Below are positions 36,624 through 45,361 of a DNA stretch of 64,000 nucleotides, piece by piece (position 1 is the first letter of the stretch; each line of letters begins with the position of its first letter). A program made the translations under genes and the position numbers. The stretch is from Actinacidiphila yanglinensis. GTDB lineage: Bacteria > Actinomycetota > Actinomycetes > Streptomycetales > Streptomycetaceae. The notes under the pieces are model-generated. The model was not told where the DNA came from, made no database searches, and worked only from the letters and a program-made list of their open reading frames with translations. The DNA lies in the NCBI RefSeq assembly GCF_900107965.1, contig NZ_FNVU01000001.1, forward strand, positions 1 through 64,000. Reading direction: 5' to 3'.

Positions 36624-37823
36624 TCAGCCGCCGGACGTGGCGGACTCCGCGTCCTCCGAGAGGGCCGCGCAGGCGTAGGGATCGTCCAGCCAGCCGTCCG
36701 GCAGCACCACGCGCTTGCCCGGGGCGGTGCGCCCGCGCGGGCCGTCCGCGTGCGCCGGCCACGGCTGGCTCTGGTCGAGCGACTCCAGCAGCTCGGAGAG
36801 CTCCGCGAGCGACGAGGCCATCGCCAGCGCGCGCCGGACGTCGGAGCCGACCGAGAACCCCTTGGTGTACCAGGGCACGTGCTTGCGGAAGTCGACCACG
36901 CCGCGCGCCTCGTCGCCGAGCCACAGCCCGAGGAGTTCGGCGTGCCGCCGCATCACGGCCGCGACCTCGCCGAAGCGGGGCGCGGCGGGTGCGCCGCCCT
37001 CGCCGGGGGCACCGGAGCCGAGTGCGGCGACCAGGTCGCCGAAGAGCCAGGGGCGCCCGAGGCAGCCGCGCCCGACCACGACGCCGTCGCAGCCGGTCTC
37101 CCGCATCATCCGCACCGCGTCCTCGGCGCACCAGATGTCGCCGTTGCCCAGGACGGGGATCTCCGGGACGTGCTCCTTGAGCCGGGCGATGGCGTCCCAG
37201 TCGGCGGTGCCGCCGTAGTGCTGCGCGGCGGTGCGGCCGTGCAGCGCGACCGCGGTCACGCCCTCCTCGACGGCGATCCGCCCGGCGTCGAGGTAGGTGA
37301 GGTGGTCGTCGTCGATGCCCTTGCGCATCTTGATGGTGACCGGCAGGTCGCCCGCGCTGCCGACCGCCTCGCGCAGGATCGCGCGCAGCAGGTTGCGCTT
37401 GAAGGGCAGGGCCGAGCCGCCGCCCTTGCGGGTGACCTTGGGCACGGGGCAGCCGAAGTTGAGGTCGACGTGGTCGGCCAGGTCCTCGTCCACGATCATC
37501 CGCACCGCCTTGCCGACGGTGGCCGGGTCGACCCCGTAGAGCTGAATGGAGCGCGGGGTCTCGGTGGCGTCGAAGTGGATGAGCTGCATGGTCTTGTCGT
37601 TGCGCTCGACCAGCGCCCGGGTGGTGATCATCTCGCTGACGAACAGCCCCTTGCCGCCGGAGAACTCGCGGCACAGCGTGCGGAAGGGCGCGTTGGTGAT
37701 GCCCGCCATGGGCGCGAGGACGACCGGCGGCCACACGGTGTGCGGGCCGATCCGGAGCGCGCCGGTCGCGGGCGGGGCGGAGGTGCCCGTCGCGGGCGGG
37801 GCCAGGGTGGCGTCAACGGTCAT
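36624..37823 (-). CDS. dusB: tRNA-dihydrouridine synthase
   Basis: A 399-aa flavoenzyme that reduces uridines in tRNA. It is read from the ATG at 37823. The FMN barrel begins with VVLAPMAGITNAPFR, and the catalytic Cys125 sits in DLNFGCPVPKVTRKGGGSAL. Phosphate-binding motifs VLGNGDIWCAEDAV and VVVGRGCLGRPWLF are present, and the C-terminal helical tRNA-binding region follows. The Dus subgroup cannot be fixed by eye; actinobacterial members are generally called DusB. Confidence 0.94.
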   Translation of the reverse strand: MTVDATLAPPATGTSAPPATGALRIGPHTVWPPVVLAPMAGITNAPFRTLCREFSGGKGLFVSEMITTRALVERNDKTMQLIHFDATETPRSIQLYGVDPATVGKAVRMIVDEDLADHVDLNFGCPVPKVTRKGGGSALPFKRNLLRAILREAVGSAGDLPVTIKMRKGIDDDHLTYLDAGRIAVEEGVTAVALHGRTAAQHYGGTADWDAIARLKEHVPEIPVLGNGDIWCAEDAVRMMRETGCDGVVVGRGCLGRPWLFGDLVAALGSGAPGEGGAPAAPRFGEVAAVMRRHAELLGLWLGDEARGVVDFRKHVPWYTKGFSVGSDVRRALAMASSLAELSELLESLDQSQPWPAHADGPRGRTAPGKRVVLPDGWLDDPYACAALSEDAESATSGG

Positions 37824-37886
37824 GCGGCCATTGTCCCGTATCACGGGGCGGCGACCGAAAGGGGTTGTACGGCAGCGCGGATTTTG

Positions 37887-37919
37887 GTTGTACGGTAGTA
37901 ACGGTTCTACTCGTACAAC
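37887..37919. promoter_or_regulatory. Inverted-repeat operator upstream of the DHA2 exporter-MarR operon
   Basis: GTTGTACGGTAG (from 37887) and CTACTCGTACAAC (to 37919) form a near-perfect dyad; a further half-site GTTGTACG lies at 37864-37871. It ends 20 bases before the exporter start, suiting repression by the MarR protein encoded as the second gene. Confidence 0.65.
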
Positions 37920-37938
37920 AGGTGGAGGGTGCACGCAC

Positions 37939-39360
37939 ATGCCAGGACCGAGCTACCGGCGGCGGATGCTGATCCTCGCGATCTGCTGCATGAGTCTGCT
38001 GATCGTCAGCTTGGACAACACGATCCTGAACGTCGCGCTGCCGTCGATGCAGAAGGACTTCCACGCCTCGCTCTCCGGCCTGCAGTGGACGATCGACGCC
38101 TACCTGGTGGTGATCGCCTCGCTGCTGCTGCTGGCCGGGTCCACCGCGGACCGGATCGGGCGCAAGCGGGTCTTCCAGGTCGGCCTGGTGGTGTTCACCC
38201 TCGGATCGGCGCTGTGCAGCCTCGCGCCCGGACTCGGCTGGCTGGTCGCCTTCCGCATGGTGCAGGCGGTCGGCGGCTCGATGCTCAACCCGGTCGCGAT
38301 GTCGATCATCACCAACACCTTCGACGACGCCAAGGAGCGCGCCAAGGCGATCGGCGTGTGGGGCGGCGTGGTCGGCATCAGCATGGCGGCCGGACCGATC
38401 ATCGGCGGCGCGCTGGTGGAGTCGGTCGGCTGGCGCTCCATCTTCTGGATCAACCTGCCGGTGGGCGTGGCCGCGCTGGTGCTGACCGCGCGGTTCGTGC
38501 CCGACTCGCGCGCCCCCAGGCCGCGCCGGATCGACCCGGTCGGCCAGGTGCTGGTGATCCTGCTGCTCGGCAGTCTCACCTACGGGATCATCGAGGGCGC
38601 CGGGGCGGGTTGGGGCTCACCGCTGATCGTGGGCAGCTTCGTGGTCGCCGCGGCCTCGGTCGTCGGGCTGGCCCGCTACGAGCAGCGCCGCACCGACCCC
38701 CTGATCGACGTGCGCTTCTTCCGCAGCGTCCCGTTCAGCGGCGCCACCGTGATAGCGGTCTGCGGCTTCGCCGCGCTCGGCGGCTTCCTGTTCCTCAACA
38801 CCCTCTACCTGCAGAACGACCGGGGCCTGTCCGCGCTCAAGGCCGGCCTGTACATGGTGCCGATGGCGCTGATGTGCCTGGTCTTCGCGCCGCTGTCCGG
38901 ACGGCTCGTCGGCGCCCGCGGCCCGCGGCTGCCGCTGGTGCTCGCCGGGCTGGCGATGACGGCGAGCGGCGTGCTGTTCGCCGGACTGGACGCCGAGTCC
39001 GACAACGTCAAACTGTTCACGTCCTACGTCCTGTTCGGCATCGGTTTCGGCCTGATCAACGCGCCGATCACCAACACCGCGGTCTCCGGGATGCCCCGCG
39101 CCCAGGCCGGTGTGGCCGCCGCGGTCGCCTCCACCAGCCGCCAGGTCGGGCAGTCGCTGGGCGTCGCCGTGCTCGGCGCGGCGCTCGCCGCGGGTCTGCA
39201 CGCCGGCGCGTGGTGGATCATCACCGGGTGCGGGGCCGCGGTCCTGGTGCTCGGTGTCCTCACCACCGGACGCCGGGCGCGCGGGACGGCGGAACGCACG
39301 GCGGCGGCACTGATGGTGCCCGAGGCGGACAGGGACAAGGTGGCGGTGAGCACGTCATGA
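37939..39360 (+). CDS. MFS exporter, DHA2 (EmrB/QacA-like) type
   Basis: A 473-aa drug:H+ antiporter-type membrane protein. The ATG at 37939 follows GGTGGAGGG. Features are the acidic first helix SLDNTILNVALPSMQKDF, motif A GSTADRIGRKRVFQVG, motif C WGGVVGISMAAGPIIGGAL and the long hydrophobic series. It overlaps the MarR gene by ATGA. The substrate is not known; a strong operator upstream points to induction by the exported compound. Confidence 0.92.
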   Translation: MPGPSYRRRMLILAICCMSLLIVSLDNTILNVALPSMQKDFHASLSGLQWTIDAYLVVIASLLLLAGSTADRIGRKRVFQVGLVVFTLGSALCSLAPGLGWLVAFRMVQAVGGSMLNPVAMSIITNTFDDAKERAKAIGVWGGVVGISMAAGPIIGGALVESVGWRSIFWINLPVGVAALVLTARFVPDSRAPRPRRIDPVGQVLVILLLGSLTYGIIEGAGAGWGSPLIVGSFVVAAASVVGLARYEQRRTDPLIDVRFFRSVPFSGATVIAVCGFAALGGFLFLNTLYLQNDRGLSALKAGLYMVPMALMCLVFAPLSGRLVGARGPRLPLVLAGLAMTASGVLFAGLDAESDNVKLFTSYVLFGIGFGLINAPITNTAVSGMPRAQAGVAAAVASTSRQVGQSLGVAVLGAALAAGLHAGAWWIITGCGAAVLVLGVLTTGRRARGTAERTAAALMVPEADRDKVAVSTS

Positions 39361-39884
39361 GCACGATGAACGGGGCGGCTGTGGACACGGCGGCGTCCGA
39401 AGGCGCGGCGGCGGCCCGGGGAGCGGCAGCGCAGGGCGCGGCCGCGGACGGTACGCCGGAGCGGGTCTGGCGCAACCTGGGCGCGCTGGTCCTGGAGCAG
39501 AACGAGAGCCGGAAGAAGATCGTGGAGGCCCTCGGCATGAGCTTCTTCCGGGCGAAGGCGCTGCGCAGGATCGCCGCGCAGCCGTCGTCGATGAGCGAGC
39601 TCGCCGCCCGGCTGTCCTCCGACCGCCCGTATCTGACGCTGGTGGTCGACGACCTGGAGAAACGGGGCCTGGTCGAGCGGCACCAGCACCCCACCGACCG
39701 CCGCTGCAAGATCGTCTCGGTCACGGCGGCCGGCCGGGCCACCGCCGACCGGGCCAACGCGATCCTCGGCACCCCGCCGCCCGCGCTGGCGGCCCTGCCG
39801 CCGGAGGACCTCGCCGCCCTGGACCGGATCGTCGCGGCGCTGCTCGAAGCCGGTGCGGAGGACGGCGCGGGCGCGGGGGAGTAG
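39357..39884 (+). CDS. MarR-family repressor
   Basis: A 175-aa regulator whose ATG overlaps the exporter stop. After an Ala-rich N-terminus, the winged helix is clear (RIAAQPSSMSELAARLSSDRPYLTLVVDDLEKRGLVERHQHPTDRRCKIVSVT, quoted here only as the region of residues 60-115). It probably binds the GTTGTACG dyad upstream of the operon and is released by the exporter substrate. Confidence 0.88.
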   Translation: MSTMNGAAVDTAASEGAAAARGAAAQGAAADGTPERVWRNLGALVLEQNESRKKIVEALGMSFFRAKALRRIAAQPSSMSELAARLSSDRPYLTLVVDDLEKRGLVERHQHPTDRRCKIVSVTAAGRATADRANAILGTPPPALAALPPEDLAALDRIVAALLEAGAEDGAGAGE

Positions 39885-39983
39885 GGCACGCGGGAGCGCG
39901 GCACGGCGCCGCGGCAGGCGGCGCGTGATCAGCGGCGGGGGGCGTACACGCCTCCCGCCGCTGCCGGTCGGGCGCCGGCTGCC

Positions 39984-40520
39984 TCAGCCGTCCTCGGCGA
40001 GCGCGGACTCGTAGGTCTGCAACGTGGTGACGAACGTGCGGCGTTCGGCCGGGGTGAGCGGGGCGAGGGCCTGGCGCCAGGCGGTCGCGCCGCGGGCCAG
40101 CCAGGTGCTGATGGCCGGGTGGTGGGCGGGGTCGATGGACACGACGGCGCGCCGGCGGTCGTCCGGGTCGGCGTCGCGGCGCAGGACGCCCTGCTTGGCG
40201 AGGTCGCTGACCATCAGGCTCACCGTCGCCGGGGCGACCTCCAGCCGGGCGGCGAGATCGTTCACCGACAGCGGGCCGTCGAAGAGCAGGTAGGAGAAGA
40301 GCGAGAGGTGCCGGGGGGCGAGCGAGAAGCCGCTCAGCTCCTCGGGGATCCTGATCCGCTTGGCCCGGCCGACCATGCGCGGCATGAGGCGCAGCAGGGT
40401 GCGGATGCCGTCGTCCACGGAGAGGCCGTCGGCGGGGGAGCCGGCGGCGCCGGGGTCGGCGGAAGCGGCGGGCTCGGCCGCGTCCGGGTCGCCGCGGCCG
40501 GGGCCCTCCGTCGTTGACAT
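39984..40520 (-). CDS. MarR-family regulator
   Basis: A 178-aa regulator. The MarR winged helix lies at about 70-135 (LSLFSYLLFDGPLSVNDLAA, VAPATVSLMVSDLAKQGVL, wing DPDDRRRAVVSI). It is divergent from the nitroreductase-hemerythrin gene; two identical-pattern palindromes in the 94-bp gap are its likely operators. A role in redox or nitrosative stress is inferred from the target. Confidence 0.87.
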   Translation of the reverse strand: MSTTEGPGRGDPDAAEPAASADPGAAGSPADGLSVDDGIRTLLRLMPRMVGRAKRIRIPEELSGFSLAPRHLSLFSYLLFDGPLSVNDLAARLEVAPATVSLMVSDLAKQGVLRRDADPDDRRRAVVSIDPAHHPAISTWLARGATAWRQALAPLTPAERRTFVTTLQTYESALAEDG

Positions 40521-40539
40521 GGCAGACCGCCTCCCATAG

Positions 40540-40570
40540 CTTTGTTCTCAAAGATGCTTTGCTTGCAAAG
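40540..40570. promoter_or_regulatory. Tandem CTTTG-N4-CAAAG palindromes, MarR operator
   Basis: CTTTG at 40540-40544 with CAAAG at 40549-40553, and CTTTG at 40557-40561 with CAAAG at 40566-40570. The two copies are 17 bases apart, in the space between divergent starts. Confidence 0.75.
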
Positions 40571-40614
40571 CGAAGTCTTTCCGTGGTCCGAGCGTATCGG
40601 AGAGGGGTGTCCCC

Positions 40615-41481
40615 ATGACCGGGTGGACCGAGCGGATCATCACGGAGTTCCGGGCGAACGCGGGCAGGGTCGGCGGCAGGTTCGAGGGCGCCGACCTCCT
40701 GCTGCTCACCACACTGGGCGCGCGCAGCGCCCTGCGCCGTACGACTCCCGTCGGATACGCCAGGGAGGGCGGGGCCCTGCACGTCTTCGCCTCCAACGCG
40801 GGGGCCGGCCGGCATCCCGGCTGGTACCACAACCTGCTCGCCCATCCCCAGGCCGTCGTCGAGATCGGGGACGGCGCCGGCGGCGTCCGCACCCTGACCG
40901 TCCGCGCCCGCCCGCTGGCCGCGGCCGAACGCGACCTCGCCTGGGCCCGGCAGGCCGCCGCGGTGCCCGCCTACGGGGAGTACGAGGCCCGCACCACCCG
41001 GGTCATCCCCGTGGTGGCGCTGCTGCCGCTGGACCTCGCCGTGCCGGACGACGGCCGCAACCGGGCCCTCGCGCACCAGCTCCGCAGCGTGCACGCCACG
41101 ATGCGCGCCCAGCTCGCCGCCCTCCGGGACGGCGGGCCCGCGGCCGGCGGCGAACTCGCCGTCCACTGCCTGGCGTTCTGCGACGCCCTGGGCGCGCACC
41201 ACGGCGCCGAGGACATGGTGCTGCCCGCCTTCGACGCCGCCTTCCCCCGACTCGCCCCGGTGCTCGCCCGGTTGCGCGAGGAGCACCGTCAGGTCGCCGG
41301 CGCGCTGGAGGAGTTGCGCGCCCTGCTGGAGCAGGGCGCCGAACCCGGTGCGGTGCGCCCCCGCCTCGAAGCCCTGGCCGCCGACGCGGAGACGCACTTC
41401 GCCTACGAGGAGCGGTATCTGCTGCCCGCCCTGCTGGGCGAGGAGGCCGGCAACGTGCCCGGTGGGTCAGGACTTTCCTGA
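40615..41481 (+). CDS. F420-type nitroreductase (DDN-like) fused to hemerythrin HHE domain
   Basis: A 288-aa two-domain protein. Residues 10-140 match the deazaflavin-dependent nitroreductase fold (ADLLLLTTLGARSALRRTTP; FASNAGAGRHPGWYHNLLAHP; VVALLPL). Residues 145-275 are a hemerythrin-like four-helix bundle with candidate iron ligands His154, His195/196, Glu199, His224, His261 and Glu265 (AHHGAEDMVLPAF, LREEHRQV, HFAYEERYLLPAL). An F420H2-dependent reduction coupled to oxygen, NO or iron sensing is possible. It is divergent from a MarR gene, and its 3' end overlaps the convergent DUF4230 gene by 15 bases. Confidence 0.85.
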   Translation: MTGWTERIITEFRANAGRVGGRFEGADLLLLTTLGARSALRRTTPVGYAREGGALHVFASNAGAGRHPGWYHNLLAHPQAVVEIGDGAGGVRTLTVRARPLAAAERDLAWARQAAAVPAYGEYEARTTRVIPVVALLPLDLAVPDDGRNRALAHQLRSVHATMRAQLAALRDGGPAAGGELAVHCLAFCDALGAHHGAEDMVLPAFDAAFPRLAPVLARLREEHRQVAGALEELRALLEQGAEPGAVRPRLEALAADAETHFAYEERYLLPALLGEEAGNVPGGSGLS

Positions 41482-42204
41482 CCCGCTCGCCGACGGGGTC
41501 GCCGACCCGCTGAGCGACGCGGACGGGCCGGTCGCCTTGGGTGCGGGGCCGAAGGCCACGGTCACCTTGGTGAACCCCAGCGAGGTCAGCATCCGCGTCA
41601 GCATGGTGCGGGTGTTGGTCTCCGCGCGCTGGGCCAGCTCGGTCTGCTTGGCCGCCGTCTGGATCTTCGTCGCCGCCAGCTCGTTGAGCTGCTGGAGGTT
41701 CCCCGGATTGCCGCTGAAGAAGTCGCCGATCCGGTCGAAGAGGCCGCGCTGCTGCGAGACCACGTAGGAGTGCTTGGGGTCGAGCGAGGCCCGTTCCAGC
41801 GCGGCGTGCGGCAGCCGGATCGACGCCGTCCGCCGGTTGTCGGACACCGTCACCGCGCCGTCGGCGACCTTGCCGAGGTCGACGTACGCGTCCACGCTGC
41901 CCGCGCCCACGTACAGCGTGCGCTTGCCGCGCACCGCGTCGGGCAGGAACTTCGCGTCCTTGTCGAGGTCCACCACGACCTGGAAGTTGCCGCTGGCGCC
42001 CTCGAACCGGTTCATGTCCTGGATCGACTTCAGCACCACCGGTCCGGTCCGGTCGTGGGTCGTCTCCTCGAACGGGTTGGGGATGCCGGGCAGCAGATCC
42101 GCTCTGCCGAGCAGGAAGAACAGCAGTCCCAGCACCACCACCCCGATCACGATCCGTGCCCACCACGGTGTGACGCGTACCACCCCGACCTGCTGCGTCT
42201 CCAT
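41467..42204 (-). CDS. DUF4230 membrane-anchored protein
   Basis: A 245-aa protein from the ATG at 42204 with GAGGAGG upstream. One N-terminal membrane segment (WWARIVIGVVVLGLLFFLLG) anchors a DUF4230 domain outside the membrane (VLKSIQDMNRFEGASGNFQV; TLYVGAGSVDAYVDLGKV; PHAALERASLDPKHSYVV). A Ser-rich tail ends it. The function of DUF4230 is unknown. The N-in topology is inferred. Confidence 0.82.
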   Translation of the reverse strand: METQQVGVVRVTPWWARIVIGVVVLGLLFFLLGRADLLPGIPNPFEETTHDRTGPVVLKSIQDMNRFEGASGNFQVVVDLDKDAKFLPDAVRGKRTLYVGAGSVDAYVDLGKVADGAVTVSDNRRTASIRLPHAALERASLDPKHSYVVSQQRGLFDRIGDFFSGNPGNLQQLNELAATKIQTAAKQTELAQRAETNTRTMLTRMLTSLGFTKVTVAFGPAPKATGPSASLSGSATPSASGSGKS

Positions 42205-42490
42205 GACACACCTCCTCTCGTCAACGGATCGGCTACCCCCGGCCCGCGGGGTCATGGCGGCGTTCGAAGGTCAACACCCCCAACTGGCAAGGGCGTTGAT
42301 CGCGGACGGGTGGCGGACGGCATCCGGGGTGCGGCCGGGCGGGCGGTGCGGAGGGCCGGGGAGGCCGCGGAATCGGGTCCGATGTCCGAATGTTTCGCCT
42401 GGCCATCCGAAGGTTACGGCTCGGGTCGGCGGCGAGTACGCGGTGGGCGGGGCGCTGCCCTCGGCCCCCGGGCGGGCTACGATCGCTGCC

Positions 42491-43570
42491 ATGAGTGCCA
42501 CCAGCGTGCAACCACCCCGTGACGACCAGCCGGGTACCCCCGGTGACGGCACGGCGACGCTTGCCGAGATCGCGCGGGCCGCGGGCGTGTCCGCTCCGAC
42601 TGTTTCGAAGGTCCTCAACGGCCGGGGCGATGTCGCGCCGGCCACCCGCAGTCGGGTCGAGGACCTGCTGCGCCGGCACGGCTACCAGCGGCGGCGCGGC
42701 AGCGTCCAGCCCGCGCCGCTGATCGACCTGGTCTTCCACGAGCTGGACAGCTCCTGGGCGATGGAGGTGATCCGCGGGGTGGAGAACGTGGCCCGCCAGG
42801 AGAGCCTGAACGTGGTGCTGTCCGAGTCCGCGGGACGGCTCAGCCCCGGCCAGACCTGGGTGGACGGCGTGCTGGCCCGCCGCCCCACCGGGGTGATCCT
42901 GGTGCTGTCCGGCCTCGACCCGGCGCAGCGCGCCCAACTCACCAGCCGGGACATCCCGTTCGTGGTGATGGACCCGGCCGGCGACCCGGGCGAGGACGTG
43001 CCCGCGATCGGCGCCACCAACTGGCAGGGCGGCCTGGCCGCCACCCGCCACCTGCTGGAACTGGGCCACCGCCGGATCGGTGTGATCGCCGGCCCCGGCG
43101 GCATGATGTGCAGCCGGGCCAGGATCGACGGCTACCGCGCCGCCCTGGAGACCGCCGGGGTGGACTACGACCCGGACCTGGTGCGGTCCGGCGACTTCCA
43201 CCACGAGGCCGGCTACGCGGTGGGCCTGGAACTGCTGCGCCCCGCCGACCGCCCCACCGCCGTCTTCACCGGTAACGACCTGCAGGCCCTCGGCCTGTAC
43301 GAGGCCGCCCGCGAGCTGGGTCTGCGCATCCCGGAGGACGTGAGCGTGGTCGGCTTCGACGACCTGCCGCTGGCCCGCTGGATCAGCCCGCCGCTGACCA
43401 CGGTCCGGCAGCCGCTGAACGAGATGGCCGAGGCGGCGGCCCGGCTGGTGCTCGACCTGAGCCGGGGCAAGCAGCCGAGCACCCTGCGGGTGGACCTGGC
43501 GACGCGGCTGGTCGAGCGGGCGAGCAGCGCGCGGCCCCGCGCCGCCGGCCGGCCCGCGGCGGGCGCCTGA
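42491..43570 (+). CDS. LacI-family regulator
   Basis: A 359-aa regulator. The LacI helix-turn-helix with hinge is at about 22-70 (TLAEIARAAGVSAPTVSKVL, then GDVAPATRSRVEDLLRRHGY). The periplasmic-binding-like sensor follows (VIRGVENVARQESLNVVL; GRLSPGQTWVDGVLARRPTGVIL; HRRIGVIAGPGGM; VVGFDDLPLARWISPPLTTVRQP). Its position before a xylanase gene and a box of LacI type suggests control of xylan or xylo-oligosaccharide use. Confidence 0.9.
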   Translation: MSATSVQPPRDDQPGTPGDGTATLAEIARAAGVSAPTVSKVLNGRGDVAPATRSRVEDLLRRHGYQRRRGSVQPAPLIDLVFHELDSSWAMEVIRGVENVARQESLNVVLSESAGRLSPGQTWVDGVLARRPTGVILVLSGLDPAQRAQLTSRDIPFVVMDPAGDPGEDVPAIGATNWQGGLAATRHLLELGHRRIGVIAGPGGMMCSRARIDGYRAALETAGVDYDPDLVRSGDFHHEAGYAVGLELLRPADRPTAVFTGNDLQALGLYEAARELGLRIPEDVSVVGFDDLPLARWISPPLTTVRQPLNEMAEAAARLVLDLSRGKQPSTLRVDLATRLVERASSARPRAAGRPAAGA

Positions 43571-43699
43571 GCGTCGGCCCGACCTGCGGCCCGGCCGACC
43601 GCGCGCCCGAGCGACGGCGGGCGCCGCCGGAGCAGGGGTCGCGCGGGGGGTATCGGCCGGCGCGACGGACCCCCGAAGCGGGTTCCGCGGGCCGCTTCA

Positions 43700-43713
43700 T
43701 GGGAGCGCTCCCG
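43700..43713. promoter_or_regulatory. CebR-like LacI-family operator
   Basis: TGGGAGCGCTCCCG matches 13 of 14 positions of the CebR-box pattern (TGGGAGCGCTCCCA) known from cellulose genes in Streptomyces; the core GGGAGCGCTCCC is a perfect palindrome. It lies upstream of the xylanase promoter. Confidence 0.75.
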
Positions 43714-43744
43714 CCCCTCCCACCTGCGATGACCGTCCCGAGTG

Positions 43745-43773
43745 TTGACGCCCGGCAGGGGCGGTCGTAGGGT
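43745..43773 (+). promoter_or_regulatory. Candidate xylanase promoter
   Basis: TTGACG (43745-43750), 17 bases, TAGGGT (43768-43773). Spacing and boxes fit a housekeeping sigma promoter, with a leader of about 120 bases before the ATG. Confidence 0.5.
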
Positions 43774-43898
43774 CTGCGCGCAGATCGGAATCGTCCCCGA
43801 AACTTTCGGCCGCCATGGCGCCGTCACGGCGTCGTCGCGCCCGTCCCGGGGACGCAGCAACCCTGTCCAAACCCCCACTTGGAGAGAGGTACCCCCCG

Positions 43899-45317
43899 AT
43901 GTTCTCGAAGCGCACCCTGAGATCCGCCGTCGGCGGGTCGGGCGTCGCCCTGCTCGCCGTCACGGCCGCGCTGGTCGCGGTCGCCATGCCGTCCGCCCAC
44001 GCCGCGGACACCCCCCTGCGTACCCTGGCCGAGGCCAAGGGCATCTACATGGGCACCGCCCTGATGGCCAACGAGCTGACCGGCACCTCGGCGTCCATCG
44101 CGAGCACGCAGTTCGACGAGGTGACCCCCGGCAACGAGATGAAGTGGGACACCGTCGAGCCGACCCAGGGCACGTACAACTGGGGCCCCGGCGACCAGAT
44201 CGTGAGCTTCGCGCAGCAGCACGGTATGCAGGTGCGCGGCCACAACCTGGTCTGGCACAGCCAGTTGCCGAACTGGCTGACGTCCGGCAGTTTCACCAAC
44301 ACCCAGGTGCACGACCTCATGATCAAGCACGTCACCGACGAGGTCACGCACTACAAGGGCAAGGTCATCCACTGGGACGTGGTCAACGAGCCGTTCAACG
44401 AGGACGGCACTTACCGCTCGGACATCTGGTACAACCAGATCGGCCAGTCCTACATCGCCGACGCCCTCACCGCCGCGCACGCCGCCGACCCGGCCGCCAA
44501 GCTCTACATCAACGACTACAACATCGAGGGCGAGAACGCCAAGAGCAACGCGATGTACAACCTGGTCAAGTCGCTGAAGCAGCAAGGCGTGCCGATCGAC
44601 GGCGTCGGCTTCCAGGCACACTTCATCCTCGGCCAGATCCCCTCGGACTTCGAGGCGAACCTGCAGCGCTTCGCCGACCTCGGCGTCGACGTGGCGGTCA
44701 CCGAGCTCGACGTGCGGATGAACACCCCCGCCACCGCGGCCAACCTGCAGCAGCAGGCGAGCGACTACACCAAGGTCGTCGACGACTGCCTGGGCGTCTC
44801 GCGCTGCCAGGGCATCACGGTGTGGGGCTTCAACGACGCCACCTCGTGGGTCCCGAGCACCTTCCCCGGCCAGGGCGCGGCCACGCCGTACGACGAGAAC
44901 TACCAGCCCAAGCCGGCCTACTACGCGATCCAGACCGCTCTGGGCGGCAGCGGGTCGACCACCCCGCCGACCAGCCCGCCCACCACGCCCCCCGGTGGCG
45001 GCGGAGCCTGCACGGTCGGCTACGCCACCAACGAGTGGAGCACCGGGGTGACCGCGAACATCACCGTCACCAGCGCGTCGGCGGTCAACGGCTGGACGGT
45101 CGTGCTGACCTACCCCGGCGGCAGCAGGACCGTCACCCAGGCGTGGAACGCCACCGTCACCCAGAACGGCAGCACGCTGACCGCGAAGAACCTGTCCTAC
45201 AACGGGACCCTCGCGGCGGGCGGCAGCGCGACCTTCGGCTTCAACGCCAACTGGTCCGGCTCCGACCCGAAACCGTCCGGCGCCACGCTCAACGGCACGG
45301 CGTGCACCGTCAGTTGA
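43899..45317 (+). CDS. Secreted GH10 endo-1,4-beta-xylanase with CBM2
   Basis: A 472-aa exported enzyme that cuts the xylan backbone. The signal peptide ends near PSAHAAD (about 36). The GH10 barrel runs 40-345, with the acid/base Glu164 in HWDVVNEPFN and the nucleophile Glu269 in VTELDVRM; the RGHNLVWHSQLP and ITVWGFNDATSW motifs are present. A Pro/Thr/Gly linker leads to a family 2 carbohydrate-binding module (375-472) bounded by two Cys, with surface Trp in NGWTVVL and NANWSG. A LacI gene and a CebR-like box lie upstream. Confidence 0.96.
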   Translation: MFSKRTLRSAVGGSGVALLAVTAALVAVAMPSAHAADTPLRTLAEAKGIYMGTALMANELTGTSASIASTQFDEVTPGNEMKWDTVEPTQGTYNWGPGDQIVSFAQQHGMQVRGHNLVWHSQLPNWLTSGSFTNTQVHDLMIKHVTDEVTHYKGKVIHWDVVNEPFNEDGTYRSDIWYNQIGQSYIADALTAAHAADPAAKLYINDYNIEGENAKSNAMYNLVKSLKQQGVPIDGVGFQAHFILGQIPSDFEANLQRFADLGVDVAVTELDVRMNTPATAANLQQQASDYTKVVDDCLGVSRCQGITVWGFNDATSWVPSTFPGQGAATPYDENYQPKPAYYAIQTALGGSGSTTPPTSPPTTPPGGGGACTVGYATNEWSTGVTANITVTSASAVNGWTVVLTYPGGSRTVTQAWNATVTQNGSTLTAKNLSYNGTLAAGGSATFGFNANWSGSDPKPSGATLNGTACTVS

Positions 45318-45361
45318 CCCGCACCATCAGCTGACCCGAACTGTCAGCCGACCCGCACCGG
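45311..45361. repeat. Three 17-bp tandem repeats bridging two stop codons
   Basis: Imperfect copies at 45311-45327, 45328-45344 and 45345-45361, each starting CAG(T/C)(T/C)GACCCG. They cover the xylanase stop (45315-45317) and the convergent nirD stop (45344-45346). Confidence 0.85.
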
